DNA of 64,000 nt from Sphagnum compactum (taxonomy: Eukaryota; Bryophyta; Sphagnopsida; Sphagnales): NCBI GenBank assembly GCA_965153455.1, contig OZ234501.1:14012001-14076000 (forward strand), in the 5' to 3' direction. Shown here piece after piece: positions 36,431 through 48,043 of this stretch. Numbering within the stretch: position 1 is the stretch's first letter; the number at the start of each line of letters is the position of its first letter. Position numbers and translations under genes: made by a program. The notes beneath the pieces were generated by a model. The model made no database searches. It was not told where the DNA came from and saw only the letters and a program-made list of their open reading frames with translations.

Positions 36431-39400
36431 TTGGGTTGTGTTTAATCTTGTGAGTTTGTGTAAACCCATGAAATTACACTAACCATTTTGGTTGTTAAAG
36501 TGGAATTGACTTAGAGTTTGAGTTCAAAGGTCGACTTGTCATAGTCCTTATTTAGTACTTCTCAACCTTTTGTTTAGTTGCAAAGAGTTAAGAAACATGC
36601 ATCAATTTGTGCATTTTGTTATTAAAACAATGATTGACAAGTATTTGACCATTAACACCACTTGAGAAACTTGTGAATGTGTCATTGGTATTTTTTGATC
36701 TAAGAAACTAACTATGATATTATGAATGCATTGAAGTATGTTTTGACAACCAAACCGTGGAGCATGCACAGTCTAAAAAAAAATGAACATATTCATCAAT
36801 GGTAATAAAGAAACTATTGTTATATTATGGAAATGCCCAACATAAATAAAATGAAGTTGCAAATAATTTCATTCAAAATTTCCAAATAGATAAATGAACC
36901 TTTGATGAGAAAATTCAATCCATTATTAATGAATAAGGGACTTTCACATGGATAAACTTCATCCATGATTTTATAAGTTAGGCAATATGAGATAACCTTT
37001 AACCTAACATGATTATATATTTTATAGGTATTATTATTTATTTACAAATTATGAATGTGAGATTTCATAAAAACACATAGTGATTCATGGTTGAGGGGTA
37101 ATTTTTTTGTTAATTTATGATTCCACATGTAGCAAATGGTTAATTGCTTAATCTAGGTGTAACTTTGAAAATCTATAATATTCAACACCCTATCATTACT
37201 TAATTTTTTTGGTGTACATATATTAAAATACCTTATTATGTATATAAATCATAGCTCATTGAATGTTTTTCAAACCCTTGTTTTACTTCAATATATTATT
37301 GTAGGAAATAAATTGCTTAAACTTACAAGGTCTTAAATATGTTTCATGCATCGATGTGATCACCCATAATTCATGACAACATGTAATTGTGACAATGATG
37401 ACATTGTTGGATGAATGAAACCAGTTACAAAACAAAGGGTCACATTAATGTTAGAACAAAAAATCAAACAAGTGTGTACAAAGGTTGAGGGGCCATATTG
37501 TTATTACGTTGCTAAATGGTGCTATTGTCAATGTTAGAGACATGTACATTTATGTAGCCCCTTAAAGCACCAATGATTGTTTTTTTCAAAATATTTTAGA
37601 ATTTAAGCATATCAAATATTGAGCTTAAACCCTCAAAGAGATTTCAAACTATATTAAATATTAAGTTTAGCCTATATGTTATTTTACCAATATAATAATT
37701 AAAAAATGAATATTAAGGACAAAAGAGGACCTTATGTTAGTTATAAACTCTAATTGGAATTAACATGGTTCCTTCATTTAAACAAATAATAAATGCCTCA
37801 ATACAATTCTCAAACGGTGTAAGTAATTTTATTATTTTGAAAAAATATTGAATGTTTCATTAATGCTCAAAGTTAGAATCTTGAAAAGTAGCAAAATTTG
37901 AAGGTAGGCATTGAAAGTATTAAACATATTAATGTTACTTTATATTTAAAAACTTGAAGAAAGTAAAATATTGATGGTTGTGACTTGTGTTTATAATCAC
38001 ATGAAAAAACTTAAAGGAGGTTTGATCTCTCCAATGTATAACTAAAATTTATTTGATTTAAAAAGAAATCTCTTGTAACTTAACCTATGATACAATACGC
38101 ACACTTTTATCAATTTAACAAAAGCAAAGTAGAACCCCAAAAAAGAGCTCCAAAATGCCAAAATAATATTGAGAAAACACAAGAATTGACTTGTGAAAAC
38201 TATGGTGATTGAAAAGTGAAAATATAATAATATAATCTTGAATAATACAAATAAAGGTGTCCGATTAAAATTTGACAATGTATTCGTACATGATAATCAT
38301 CATCATTTGATATGATGGATTTTAATCCTTTCTATCCTATCCATTCTAAAATGAAATTGCATGGCCAAACTGTTTTTCACTCAATTTTCAATTGTAAAGC
38401 CCACGTTTGTGTAAGGTGTAATGATCCATAATTCTCATGATTTCTCACCATTTTTATCACCTTCAATCCTTTTTCATAGTTTGATACTTTTTGTACATGC
38501 ATGGTTTACAATAAACATGAACTTTTGAATCAAATATTTATTTATTTGAATATTGTCTATGTTACCTAGGGCTCTAACTAAATAAACATGAACTCTTTAA
38601 TGTTTAATTATCATGAATCAATTAATCATCACTAAATGGTATACTTGTATTTCAAACATAATAACATTATTTGTCATTTTTCAAAATCATTTTTTTAGTT
38701 CCCTAGTACATACATTGAAGACAAGGTTTTTTCTTCATATATTATGACCATTAGAATTTATTTTCATTCCAAGTTATTTTTAAAAAAAATATTAATGCAA
38801 GGATATAATGTTTTTTGTTATGTTCAAGTTGATGCCAATGGCCTAAAAAGCTTTGGAGCATATTACAAAATATTATTTGAGATACATTAATCCTTTGTGT
38901 TTATTAAGGAACTTAACAATCATCACCTTATATTTAAGCAACAATTTTTTTAAGTGTACCTTTTCCAAAGAAGCAAAGAGATTTTTAGAAAAACAAAGAA
39001 TATTGTTCTTAAACAATAGACCCTAACATGCATAGGATTAGTGATATAGATGAAATTGAACATAGAATGATGTCCATTAGGGAAGGGACTATTGTTCACA
39101 AAAAATTTACACTTTCTTTGATTGGATTTTGGTATTCTATTGAAAATATGTTTTTAGATGTAAATTGTAGCTTCACTTTCAATTTATATACCAAATAAAA
39201 ATTTATTTGATGATATAAAATACAAGGTAGCACATATCTATGTTTCTTTCTATGTGTAAATTGTTGGTTTAATGGATTGATATGTTAAAATTTTATAACT
39301 ATCTTAAGTTAAAGGTAAATCTATAGCATATATTTGTTTTTGCTTCTATACCAAACTAAGTAGATCTTGGTATGTTGGCATAGATTTTGTTGTATATTTT

Positions 39401-40649
39401 ATGCTTTCAAAATCTATTATGTAGATTTGGTATATGTTGGTACGATTGATTCATTGTACCAACATATCTCTTCTTGTTATTAAATTTAGTATGATACCAT
39501 AGGTAAACATGCAAATGGTTTAGACAATACTTAAATTTTTTGTATACCTTGATTTTAGATAGGTGTCATTGTGACTCTACTTACCAACATATTTCATTGT
39601 GAGAAGCATGTTTTCATAACTAAATTACTAGGGGAATCTTTTATGCCCATATTATCATCAATCAAAATTGCAATGCTCCTTCTCCTAAATTTACAAAGAA
39701 AGATCATCTATATGCAATGTAAAACAATTATTGAAAACAAATGAATATTTTTTAATCTTGTCAACATCAAACCTTTTGTTCACTAATAACTCACTTGTGT
39801 AATATTTGGAGCCAATATTTTTCTCTTATCTATTAGTTTTTAAAAAAAATCTCAAACATGCTCATGTACGATTCCTACATACAAACAAAAGAAACAACAA
39901 ATGTTTCGCAAATTATACTTATTATAAGATTCATTCTAAATAAAGGAATTCTCAAATTCAAATTTCACAATGATTAGGAGTTTGAATTGAAACGGGATTT
40001 TGCTTTCACAACATCTTGAGGGCTATTGAAAACGTGTGATCTTCTATTAACTTCATGTTGCCTTGATGTGTGAAAGCCCTTCACTCTTGGGTGGCTCAAT
40101 AAGTTCTTGGAATTAAGGAAGCAAAATGAATGAAACCAAAACAAATGTAGCAAAATTTTGGTAACAAAAGCATGTATGAAATTGATTTTGCAATAAGGTC
40201 AATCTCACCTTTACTATAGTGATATTGCTAGGGCACCACCTCTTTTTGAAGATGGGCTCAATGTATTGGGTGAGGCTCTTCATTGAGGGTAAGCTTTTAG
40301 TAGACTTAGCCTTTGTCGATGATAGAAGGATGGATATAAGCTCCCATTGGAAGGAACCCAAATGTTGGAAAGCTCTAAAAAGACAGACCCTTGTTGTACA
40401 AGGACCCGAGGGGAGCTTATAGCCATGTGTGTCCCCATTGCCCAAAGGGGAAAATGAACCGAAGAAAGAGAGAGGACCCAAGTCCGAGGCCCAAAGGACA
40501 AACCCCAAAGTGGGTCACCAAGGGGCAAAGGAACAAATCATGTTCCAGAGCCCCCAGTAAAAGACCTCCGTCAATTGACCTTACCTGGGTCTTACCTATG
40601 CGGGCCAAATCAGATAGACATAAGAACCTCAATACTTGAGGGTAAAACC
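36431..40649. other. Long AT-rich spacer
   Basis: No supported gene. A slightly GC-richer patch at about 40240-40640 has open frames on both strands (up to 131 codons) without recognisable motifs; it may be a transposon fragment. Confidence 0.5.
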
Positions 40650-40809
40650 AACATGGTTATGATGCTTGGGTGTCTCTGGGTTCTAAACACACACTCAAAG
40701 CACATCCCCAAGATAAGGCAAGCATCATAACCATGTTTAGAAGCATACCCTTTAGATAGCCTCAAAGAAGGACTTGTGACATCCAAGCATCTCTTCTTTG
40801 AGGCTATCT
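40650..40809. repeat. Two adjacent perfect inverted repeats (foldback structure)
   Basis: Hairpin 1: AACATGGTTATGATGCTTG at 40650-40668 is the exact reverse complement of 40719-40737 (19 bp, 50-nt loop). Hairpin 2: AGATAGCCTCAAAGAAG at 40754-40770 is the exact complement of 40793-40809 (17 bp, 22-nt loop). They are 16 nt apart. Perfect arms in a decayed background suggest a recent foldback element or a small-RNA precursor. Confidence 0.75.
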
Positions 40810-42075
40810 CATTTATCTATTTAAACCTCCATTCAATTTTTGTAGAAATTGATAAAATTTAGGGGATCCTTTGGTGTGAGTGAAGCTGAATCTTACTTTC
40901 AAAAAATACATTACAATAGTCAGATTCAAATGCAAATCTTGTTTAATGTTAACCAACCCCAGGAAGTCTAGAAATAGCCCAACAATGATGTTCTTGGCTG
41001 ATTTAATCAATGACTCAAGGGTTTCAAAAAGTGATTGAGTTCAAACTCTTTTGGTACTAGTATGAGATCCAATTCATGGAGGATGGATCTGACCCAACCA
41101 GTGAAAGACCTACTTTGAACAACCAATTTCTATATATATAGACGTCAAGCATTTAGAGAAATTTCATAGTGTGTTTATTTGGATATCACCTTACATCCAT
41201 GAATCTCCCTTCTAGAAAAGAGGAGGGATCTTATGCCTAATCCTTAAGAGTCAAAGGAAAATTATACCTAGCTATAGATGTCAGATCCCTCTCTCTCCTA
41301 AGGAGTAGGTGTAAGAACCGTCCTCTTCTATCCCTTGCGATTTATTCATGTTTAGGTTCATGATAACCTTTACCTCATGCCTTACAATGGGTAAACCTCA
41401 TAAATGAGGGACATGCCCCAAATGCAGCAGGGTTGAACTTGCTATTGCTTTGTCCTACACCTCTTATTTTAAGAATGTCCCCACCTTAGGTCTTTACACT
41501 ACACACAACATTTTAATCCCTAATCGTCCATCAGAAGCTTGTTATGTGTAAGGCAAGGCCCAATGATAAGGGCATTACTACTAAAAAAAGCCCATTCAAG
41601 GCGGAACTCAATTTGTGGATGAATCCTGAATGAATTGACATAAGGTTTCACCTTGCTAACCTACGTTGAAAAGTATACATCCGGTAGGCACGTAGAAAGG
41701 ATACCAGGTGATTACTAAGTAGATGTACTTAGATGGTTATCACATATGTAAGAGCTAATTGTTAATGTAGATGATGAGTAAGAGCATCTCCATCATATGG
41801 ACATAAAATGGCCTTTACACTAATTTTAACTGTTGTTGAATAATGTAAAACTCACCTTGGGCCAGCCAAAATGTGTTAGGATATTGTAATCACCAAGAGA
41901 GTTGAAAAAAAATAGACTGTATTTTATCAGCCAAAGATAGTGAGATTCAAACAGTCTCACTTTATGTAATCCACTTTTTCATGTTTATGGGTGAGGAAAG
42001 GGGAAAAAATAATGCTACCATAATTTAGTGTAGAGGCTGTTTTCCTTTCTCATTGTGTAGATGTGCAAACAGTAA
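40810..42075. other. Spacer without recognised gene
   Basis: Moderately AT-rich sequence. A GAGCATCTCCATCA phrase at about 41783 resembles the termini of some plant MITEs but no partner end was established. Confidence 0.4.
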
Positions 42076-42409
42076 CTCCACCAGTGCTCAGTATGTGACT
42101 CTACAAATTAAACTTGGATGAAGAAAAGTCAAAACATGCTCGTTTGGTTCGGCAAAATGGTTTTGGCCCAGCATTTTTGCACAGTTTGCTTGCTGAGGCT
42201 GGTAAAGTGCACAGCCAAAGGTAGACATTTTCTGTTGATTGGTTAGATAGTTTGATTGGTCCAGGTGGGTTGTTATAAGTTGTCTCTCACCTATTGCAGT
42301 CCCCCCAAGTCCCAGTTTTAGGTTCACGGGTGGGGTTCGAAAAAAGTCAATAACTAAACTTGGATGTGAGAATCTAGTTTGCAGGGTCACATACTGAGTA
42401 CTGCTGGAG
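42076..42409. mobile_element. Candidate MITE with about 38-bp terminal inverted repeats
   Basis: The left end CTCCACCAGTGCTCAGTATG then TGACTCTACAAATTA matches the reverse complement of the right end (CTCCAGCAGTACTCAGTATG then TGACCCTGCAAACTA) at about 32 of 38 positions. The element is about 334 bp and codes for nothing. I could not find a convincing target-site duplication, so the exact ends may be a few bases off. Confidence 0.7.
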
Positions 42410-42879
42410 ATGGCCGTCAGAAACTAAGATAACTAGATTGGTTAGCTAAGGGAACCGGAACCCAATGGAAAAATTTGTTCCCATATACTGACCGTTTCAT
42501 CCCTCATAGCAAGCTCATGGCTGTTGGTTATCTCTTCTTCTCTCTCACTTTAAAACACAAATACAAATCTGAATTTTATTTTTTTTGCCTTCAAATTTTG
42601 TGTGTTGTGTGTATTGAGAATCGCACCACTTAGTGAAGCAATATGAATCTAGAGAAATTTCACAATAGGTACTTACTTATTTGAAAGAATAAGAAATTTC
42701 TTGCAAGAGAATATGAAGAAGAAGATGCGATCTGGATAAACCTGGAAATTGATGTTGAATCCAATGATGTGTCAGGGTCTAGAAAGTCATGAAAAAGAGG
42801 AAAAAAAGCTGTTAAGTTACCCAACTCACATAGCGCTGGAAAAAAATTATGCACGAGTTTACAAGAGAATAATTTTCCA

Positions 42880-43036
42880 GGTTATGATGTTTGTTTGTTT
42901 GTTTCCGTGTGTGTGAGAGAGATCATCATCATCGTCCAATAGCCACCCCCATGAGCTATTTAATACTCCTCTAAAGCTCCTCAGTTAAGCACCCAATGAG
43001 CTGTTTATTCCTCCTACACCGCCCTACTCTTTGAGC

Positions 43037-43069
<33 letters not shown>

Positions 43070-43570
43070 TGTATTGCATATACATATGTGTGTGTGTGAT
43101 GTGTTTTTTCCAGGCCCGTTACGATTTTATAGCTCACAAGTGAGAGTGATTCTGATGGGAGAAGTGCATTAGCACGCGTGACAGAAGAGCAGAGCAAATT
43201 CCAAGCAATCACGATGTAATCATCCTCGGAAAAACCGTTATCCTAGAATTTTACTCGCATAACCCTATTGCCAGATTGATTCTCTCTCTCTCTCTCTCTC
43301 TCTCGTGGGTGTTGAGATTTGAGACTTGGGGAACTTGAGAGGAGGTTATAGCTTCAGTTAGGTCTTCTTCTTCTTAGCTGTGGTCGCAGTAGAAGATCAC
43401 TTCCCTCTGTCTTTTCTTTCCTCTGCACGATCCTGCATTCAAAGCTCTCACGCTTCAATTTATCCTTTTCGTCAGATCCACAGCAGAGTTGCAACGGAAC
43501 GCCGTCTTATGAGCTAGCCCCGCCTCCTCTCCCCCCACTTCCACCGCTTCCCTGCCTGCATGCCTGTCTT
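42880..43570 (+). promoter_or_regulatory. Promoter/leader-like region without a following gene
   Basis: Contains a (GT)n then GA run at about 43036-43068, a shorter GT run at about 43088, a (CT)n run at about 43279-43304, and then a pyrimidine-rich, GC-richer stretch to about 43570. This is the texture seen upstream of the four real genes here, but no coding exon follows. It may be the leader of a lost gene, an upstream exon of a gene with a very long intron, or a non-coding transcript. Confidence 0.35.
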
Positions 43571-45404
43571 CCTTTGCTTGCTCTTGTACTACTACTCTTT
43601 AGTTATAAGTTACTTTGGCCCCTCTTTATTTGAAGGTTTTGAAGAGGAGTCCTTTTCTACTTGTCTTTTGCACGCACTCAAAATAAATGGGGTTGGTTTT
43701 GTGATGAAACGGAAACCAATTCGGACAAACGGAAAACAAAGGAGCAAAACAAACAATATAAAGTCCTTTCAAGTTTTGGTACTTTTTTTTCACTTAACCC
43801 CACCAACTCACATTTGTTGCGTGCAATATTCCAATTTGAAATTTTGTTAGACTTCATTTAAATCTATGTTCATCTTTTTTTTCCTTTTTGTTTTGTTTTG
43901 CATCCAAAAATTTACCATTTTTGTTGGGTCTCTTTTTAAAAAGAAGAAACTATCTAACAATTACTACGAGTTTTTTTTTGGTTCCCATATTTTGAGGAGT
44001 GTTCACAAGGAGTTAATGTGAATTGTGTGCAAGGTTCTTGTTGAAATTGTTGAGTGCATGATAACTTATCCAATTGTGTTTCATTTTGTTCACCAAAAGG
44101 TATTTGCACATCTTCTAGTGATGTTTTCGGGATGGTGTTTGTAATGGCATCTTTCCAAAACTCCCAATGATTTTATGTTTCTATCCCCATTAGTTATATT
44201 CCCAGAGTTCCCAATTATGTAATAATGCCACCATGTTCATAAGATTTGATCTTTCAAATGGCCATGTGCCAAAATTTCATTTGAATGTTGTTCTCATTTG
44301 TGAGATTTGCCCAACATTTTACAAGCCAATGTTGTTAATTTCATGAACTACCTATTGAGTACTTGATGCCATGCACTTTTGAGAAACCTAACTAATCAAC
44401 TTTGCTAAAAAAATCATGCACTCATGGAAGAACATATGATGTCCCACAATCAACCAAAAAAATGTATAGCAAATCAATACTATGTATGTGAGAATTCAAT
44501 TTTAAAAATGGACCTCCATGCCACAAATTCTTGGGGATAACTTCCCAAACTTATAATTTGACTTGCATTTTAATCAGATACGTACATGGATTGTGCACAA
44601 GTCTTCTATCGCATGAGAAGTTTATTTATTTATTTATAGGTTATCTATTTACTTTGAGATAATAATACAATGTATTTTTATTTTGGAACTACATCCAAAT
44701 GAAATCTAGGCAAATTAATAAAAACTCAATTGGCAACATTTAATGTCAAATAACAATTTGACCCAAAATAAATTAATTCACCACATGAAATGAAATCCAC
44801 ATTAGGTATCTAAAATAAATAATTTTCTCTTACAAAGTGAACAAGGTGTTTAAAGTATATAGTTTATAGGATAGTTCCTAGAGGTAATTTATGCAATGAA
44901 TTTTGTGGTTCATGCCTATATATCATCCGTGTATGTCCATTTTCCAAAATATTGAAATGAAATTCATTCATCAATATCCCATCATTTTCTACAATACAGA
45001 GCTGTGAAGAGGCTTTTTTGGTGGGTGTCTTTATGGAAGCTTCAGAATACATTAATTTGAAATATAACTTTGGAACCTAGCATTGTTCATGTCATGTCCA
45101 TGTCTCATGTTTTCCATGTATGAATGAAATTTCATTAAAAGCTTTTGTTCATGTTCTTGTTTGCATTTATGGATAAGATTAAGTTTAAGCTTATGCTCTT
45201 GTACTTGTGCTCATGATAGTATTTCTCACGTTCATTTCAATGTTAATGTCCTAGTTGTAGGATAAACCCATTGCAAAACTTTTTGATTTTAGAGAAGTAG
45301 TTTTAGTTTGTCATAAATGAGGCATATTTGGCTATTTCGGTTTAGACATTTTTCCTAAAATTTCCCTTATTTCTGTTCTATCTCTATCCACCATTTTCGC
45401 ACCT
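43571..45404. other. AT-rich spacer
   Basis: No gene, repeat or RNA recognised. Confidence 0.5.
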
Positions 45405-45690
45405 TCATTGCACTACCATAACCTAGGGTCGGTTTCCACATTAACAAAACAATTTATTTTTTTGGTTAAGGAAATTCGTTTTTAAAATTTGAAATTATTG
45501 AATTTTCCATGATCTATTATGATATTGTTACATGAGTAAGTGAAATTATTCATAGTGTAACCTATGATAATTATGATGATTTTCAACATGTCAATTTCAT
45601 ATTTTCACAAAAAAAATTCATTTCACTATTATGAGGATTATTCAATGACGAAACTAACCTTAGGGTAAGGTATTATTAAGAAAGTACGCA
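45405..45690 (-). repeat. Dispersed repeat, copy B (inverted partner at 9836-10200)
   Basis: Reverse complement of copy A with the same block order: CCTAGGGTCGGTTTCCACAT, then AACCTATGATAATTATGATG with ATTTTCAACATGTCAA, then TTCATTTCACTATTATGAGG and CCTTAGGGTAAGG. This copy lacks the internal 91-bp duplication of copy A. Confidence 0.75.
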
Positions 45691-47565
45691 AGTTGAACTT
45701 AGTATGATTAGAAGCCTTTTCCCTCTCCCTTACTTCCTTTCAAGTTTTTATGTTGTTGTTAACTTGGCGGGATTGGCAACCACAATTATTTTTCAGCCTA
45801 CTTTTAAGTTTGAAAGTTCATTTGTCATCTGGTGTGTTCAACGAACGGCACTGCAGCACACATGTTATCCAACAACACTTATTGTGAACACAAAGGAAAT
45901 TCATCTGAAATTTTAAACATGTAATTGGGAACTTTTGTGGAACATTGAACGTATATGCACTATTGGACCTTAGGCATAGTAATGGTGACACAATTGGGAA
46001 CATCGTACTTTACCAAGAAAAACATCATTCGATGTTCTGGGAACCTGCTTTTCATGGGACATATTGGGAAATTTGGGAAAGCAATTCAAATACACATTGA
46101 ATATATCAAAAAGAATTTCAGGAAAATCACACAAGAGTGCCAAAGAAACCTATGGAAACAAGTTTGGACATGAATTTGCTTGACTATCATGAGGAAGATG
46201 ACAACAAGTAGACAAAATTGTGATTTTTCACATACTTCACCTTGGTAGTGTGCAATCCCTTCTTCACCTTGGGAGTTCTTCAATGGAATGACCTCTAACA
46301 AATTGGAGTTAGACTTAGTACCTATTAATTTGTTTGCAAATGTTTTGACCATTCATGCAATTGCAACCCTTATTACTCAACCCAATTGAGAGGTTTTTTA
46401 CTTGTTGCTGCATTATGAGTAAGTGGGACCACATCCTACATCAAGTTCAAAGCAAAATTGAGAGGACATATTGTTTGACCACCAATTTACCCAATCATTA
46501 ATGGTCATTGTTCAAGTCCTTTGATCATTGTTTCAATTGATCTTAAGTGTTATATGGATCACCACAAAATTGGAGCAAACTTGTTTTCAAGAATCTCTGA
46601 AATTATGGAAACAAAATAAGTTCATTATTCATGATGTCCAAGTTCCAACACAACATTTGTTTTGCAACATTCAACAAAAGTATACCATTAGAAAAATAAA
46701 TAAAAATATTTTGAGTATGACAAAGCACCATACTCTACATGTGCTAAGGAGGATAAAGCATAGCATATTTTTTCATCAAAATTGGAACACATTTAATTCA
46801 CTATTCATTTTCTTAAACAATTGTTCAAAAACCTTTTTCCTTCTTTCCAAATGATGGCACAACATTACACATTTTGATTTTTTGCAAATCTTCTATATGC
46901 AAAAATGGGTTATCCATCTAGGTAATAAAATAACCACAATTTTGCAAAGGGTTGCAAGCGTTTTAACATTTTATCATACATTGATTTACATACACCATGA
47001 TGATCAAGTTAGAGCGGTTTAATATTAGCTTTTAGTCATGACTTACTGACCAAGTTAGAAGCTTAATCTTAGCTTTTAGTCATTACTTAATGACTGAGAG
47101 AGTCTTCAACTTCATATGCAAAATAGGTAAATAAGTGGTTCCACTTTTGACATCACAACTTAGCCTCCAAAATACCATTTTAGGGGGAAGAGGGGTAGAG
47201 TTAGTTGATGATATAAATTCTTTAATTTAAAAAGAAAGCCCCAATTGTACGTGTTCCAAATTCTAATTGGTAGGGCCAAATTCCAATTTGTGGTTAGGTT
47301 TAGAGTCTATTTGGTCGTAGAATCAATATTTTAAAGAGTAAGAAGGCTTTTAAAATTCCGGTCAATATTTTAGAGAGTAATAAATTAAGCTCTTTTAAAA
47401 TTCCAACTGGTAGGTTCAATTTCCATTGGTAGAGTTCAATATTTCTGAGAGTACCTACTAAGGTAAGGTTTTTAATTTTAATTTTGGGGGCTAGTACCTA
47501 TTGAAGAAGCAGTTGATACGGTTTCGGATTACTACCACAAATTTACTTCCTTGTTGGCTTTTAAA
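45691..47565. other. Spacer upstream of the LOG gene
   Basis: AT-rich; small frames only. About 47270-47470 shows repeated short phrases (CCAATTTGTGG, AATATTTTAGAGAGTA), likely decayed repeat. Confidence 0.45.
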
Positions 47566-47578
47566 GGATATAAATTAG
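47566..47578 (+). promoter_or_regulatory. Candidate TATA box of the LOG gene
   Basis: GGATATAAATTAG stands about 35 nt before a purine-rich leader and about 470 nt before the LOG start codon. The spacing would put transcription start near 47600. Suggestive only. Confidence 0.4.
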
Positions 47579-47639
47579 GGTCTTCAAAGTCTCCCAAATT
47601 ATCACTGGAAAGAGAGAGATTTTCTAGTGTGGCTTGGGA

Positions 47640-48030
47640 GTTGCGTTGGTGAGAGAGAGAGAGAGAGAGCTCAGACCTCACGAGAGAGCGAACTTCACAA
47701 GGAATTGGTTGTCACAGACAACGGACTTGACTAGAAATTGGTTAAGAGAGAGAGCGGAGTTGACGAGGAATCAGTTAAGAGCCTCGAGAGAAACGGAGTT
47801 GACGAGGTTATCAGTTAAGAGACGAGAGAGAGAGAGAGAGCGCGCGCGGAGTTGTCAAGGATTTGTTTAACAGAGAAAGCGGAGTTGACGAGGAATAAAT
47901 TGAGAGAGAGAGAGAGAGCGGAGTTGACGAGGTATTGGATGAGAGAGAGAGAGAGCGGAGTTTACGAGGAATTGGTTGAGAGAGAGAGAGAGAGCGGAGT
48001 TGACGAGGCGAGAGGGCGGCGTTGTTGACG
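47640..48030 (+). repeat. GAGA-rich minisatellite forming the LOG 5' leader
   Basis: About nine degenerate units of about 38-40 bp, each GCGGAGTTGACGAGGAATTG plus a GAGAGAGA run, at roughly 47690, 47721, 47755, 47793, 47840, 47878, 47919, 47955 and 47995. The later units are most alike. GA repeats are the known binding sites of plant BBR/BPC (GAGA-binding) factors, so the array could be regulatory; that use here is inference. Confidence 0.85.
47939..48028 (+). CDS. Upstream ORF (29 aa) in the LOG leader
   Basis: An ATG at 47939, created inside a leader repeat (ATTGGATGAG), opens a frame that reads Arg/Glu-rich repeat sequence (MRERESGVYEELVERERESG) and stops at TGA 48026-48028, 15 nt before the LOG ATG. 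If transcription starts near 47600, ribosomes would meet it first. It has no known peptide family and may simply damp translation. Confidence 0.4.
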   Translation: MRERESGVYEELVERERESGVDEARGRRC

Positions 48031-48043
48031 AGGCATTTTGGTA

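Noticed and set aside
40113-40639. Frames of 71-131 codons on both strands
   Set aside because: Opposite-strand overlap and no motifs; probably fragments of a decayed repeat.
47634-47870. Arg/Glu-rich frame through the LOG leader repeats
   Set aside because: It has no ATG at its start (TTG) and reflects GAGA repeats; only the ATG frame at 47939 is kept as an upstream ORF.
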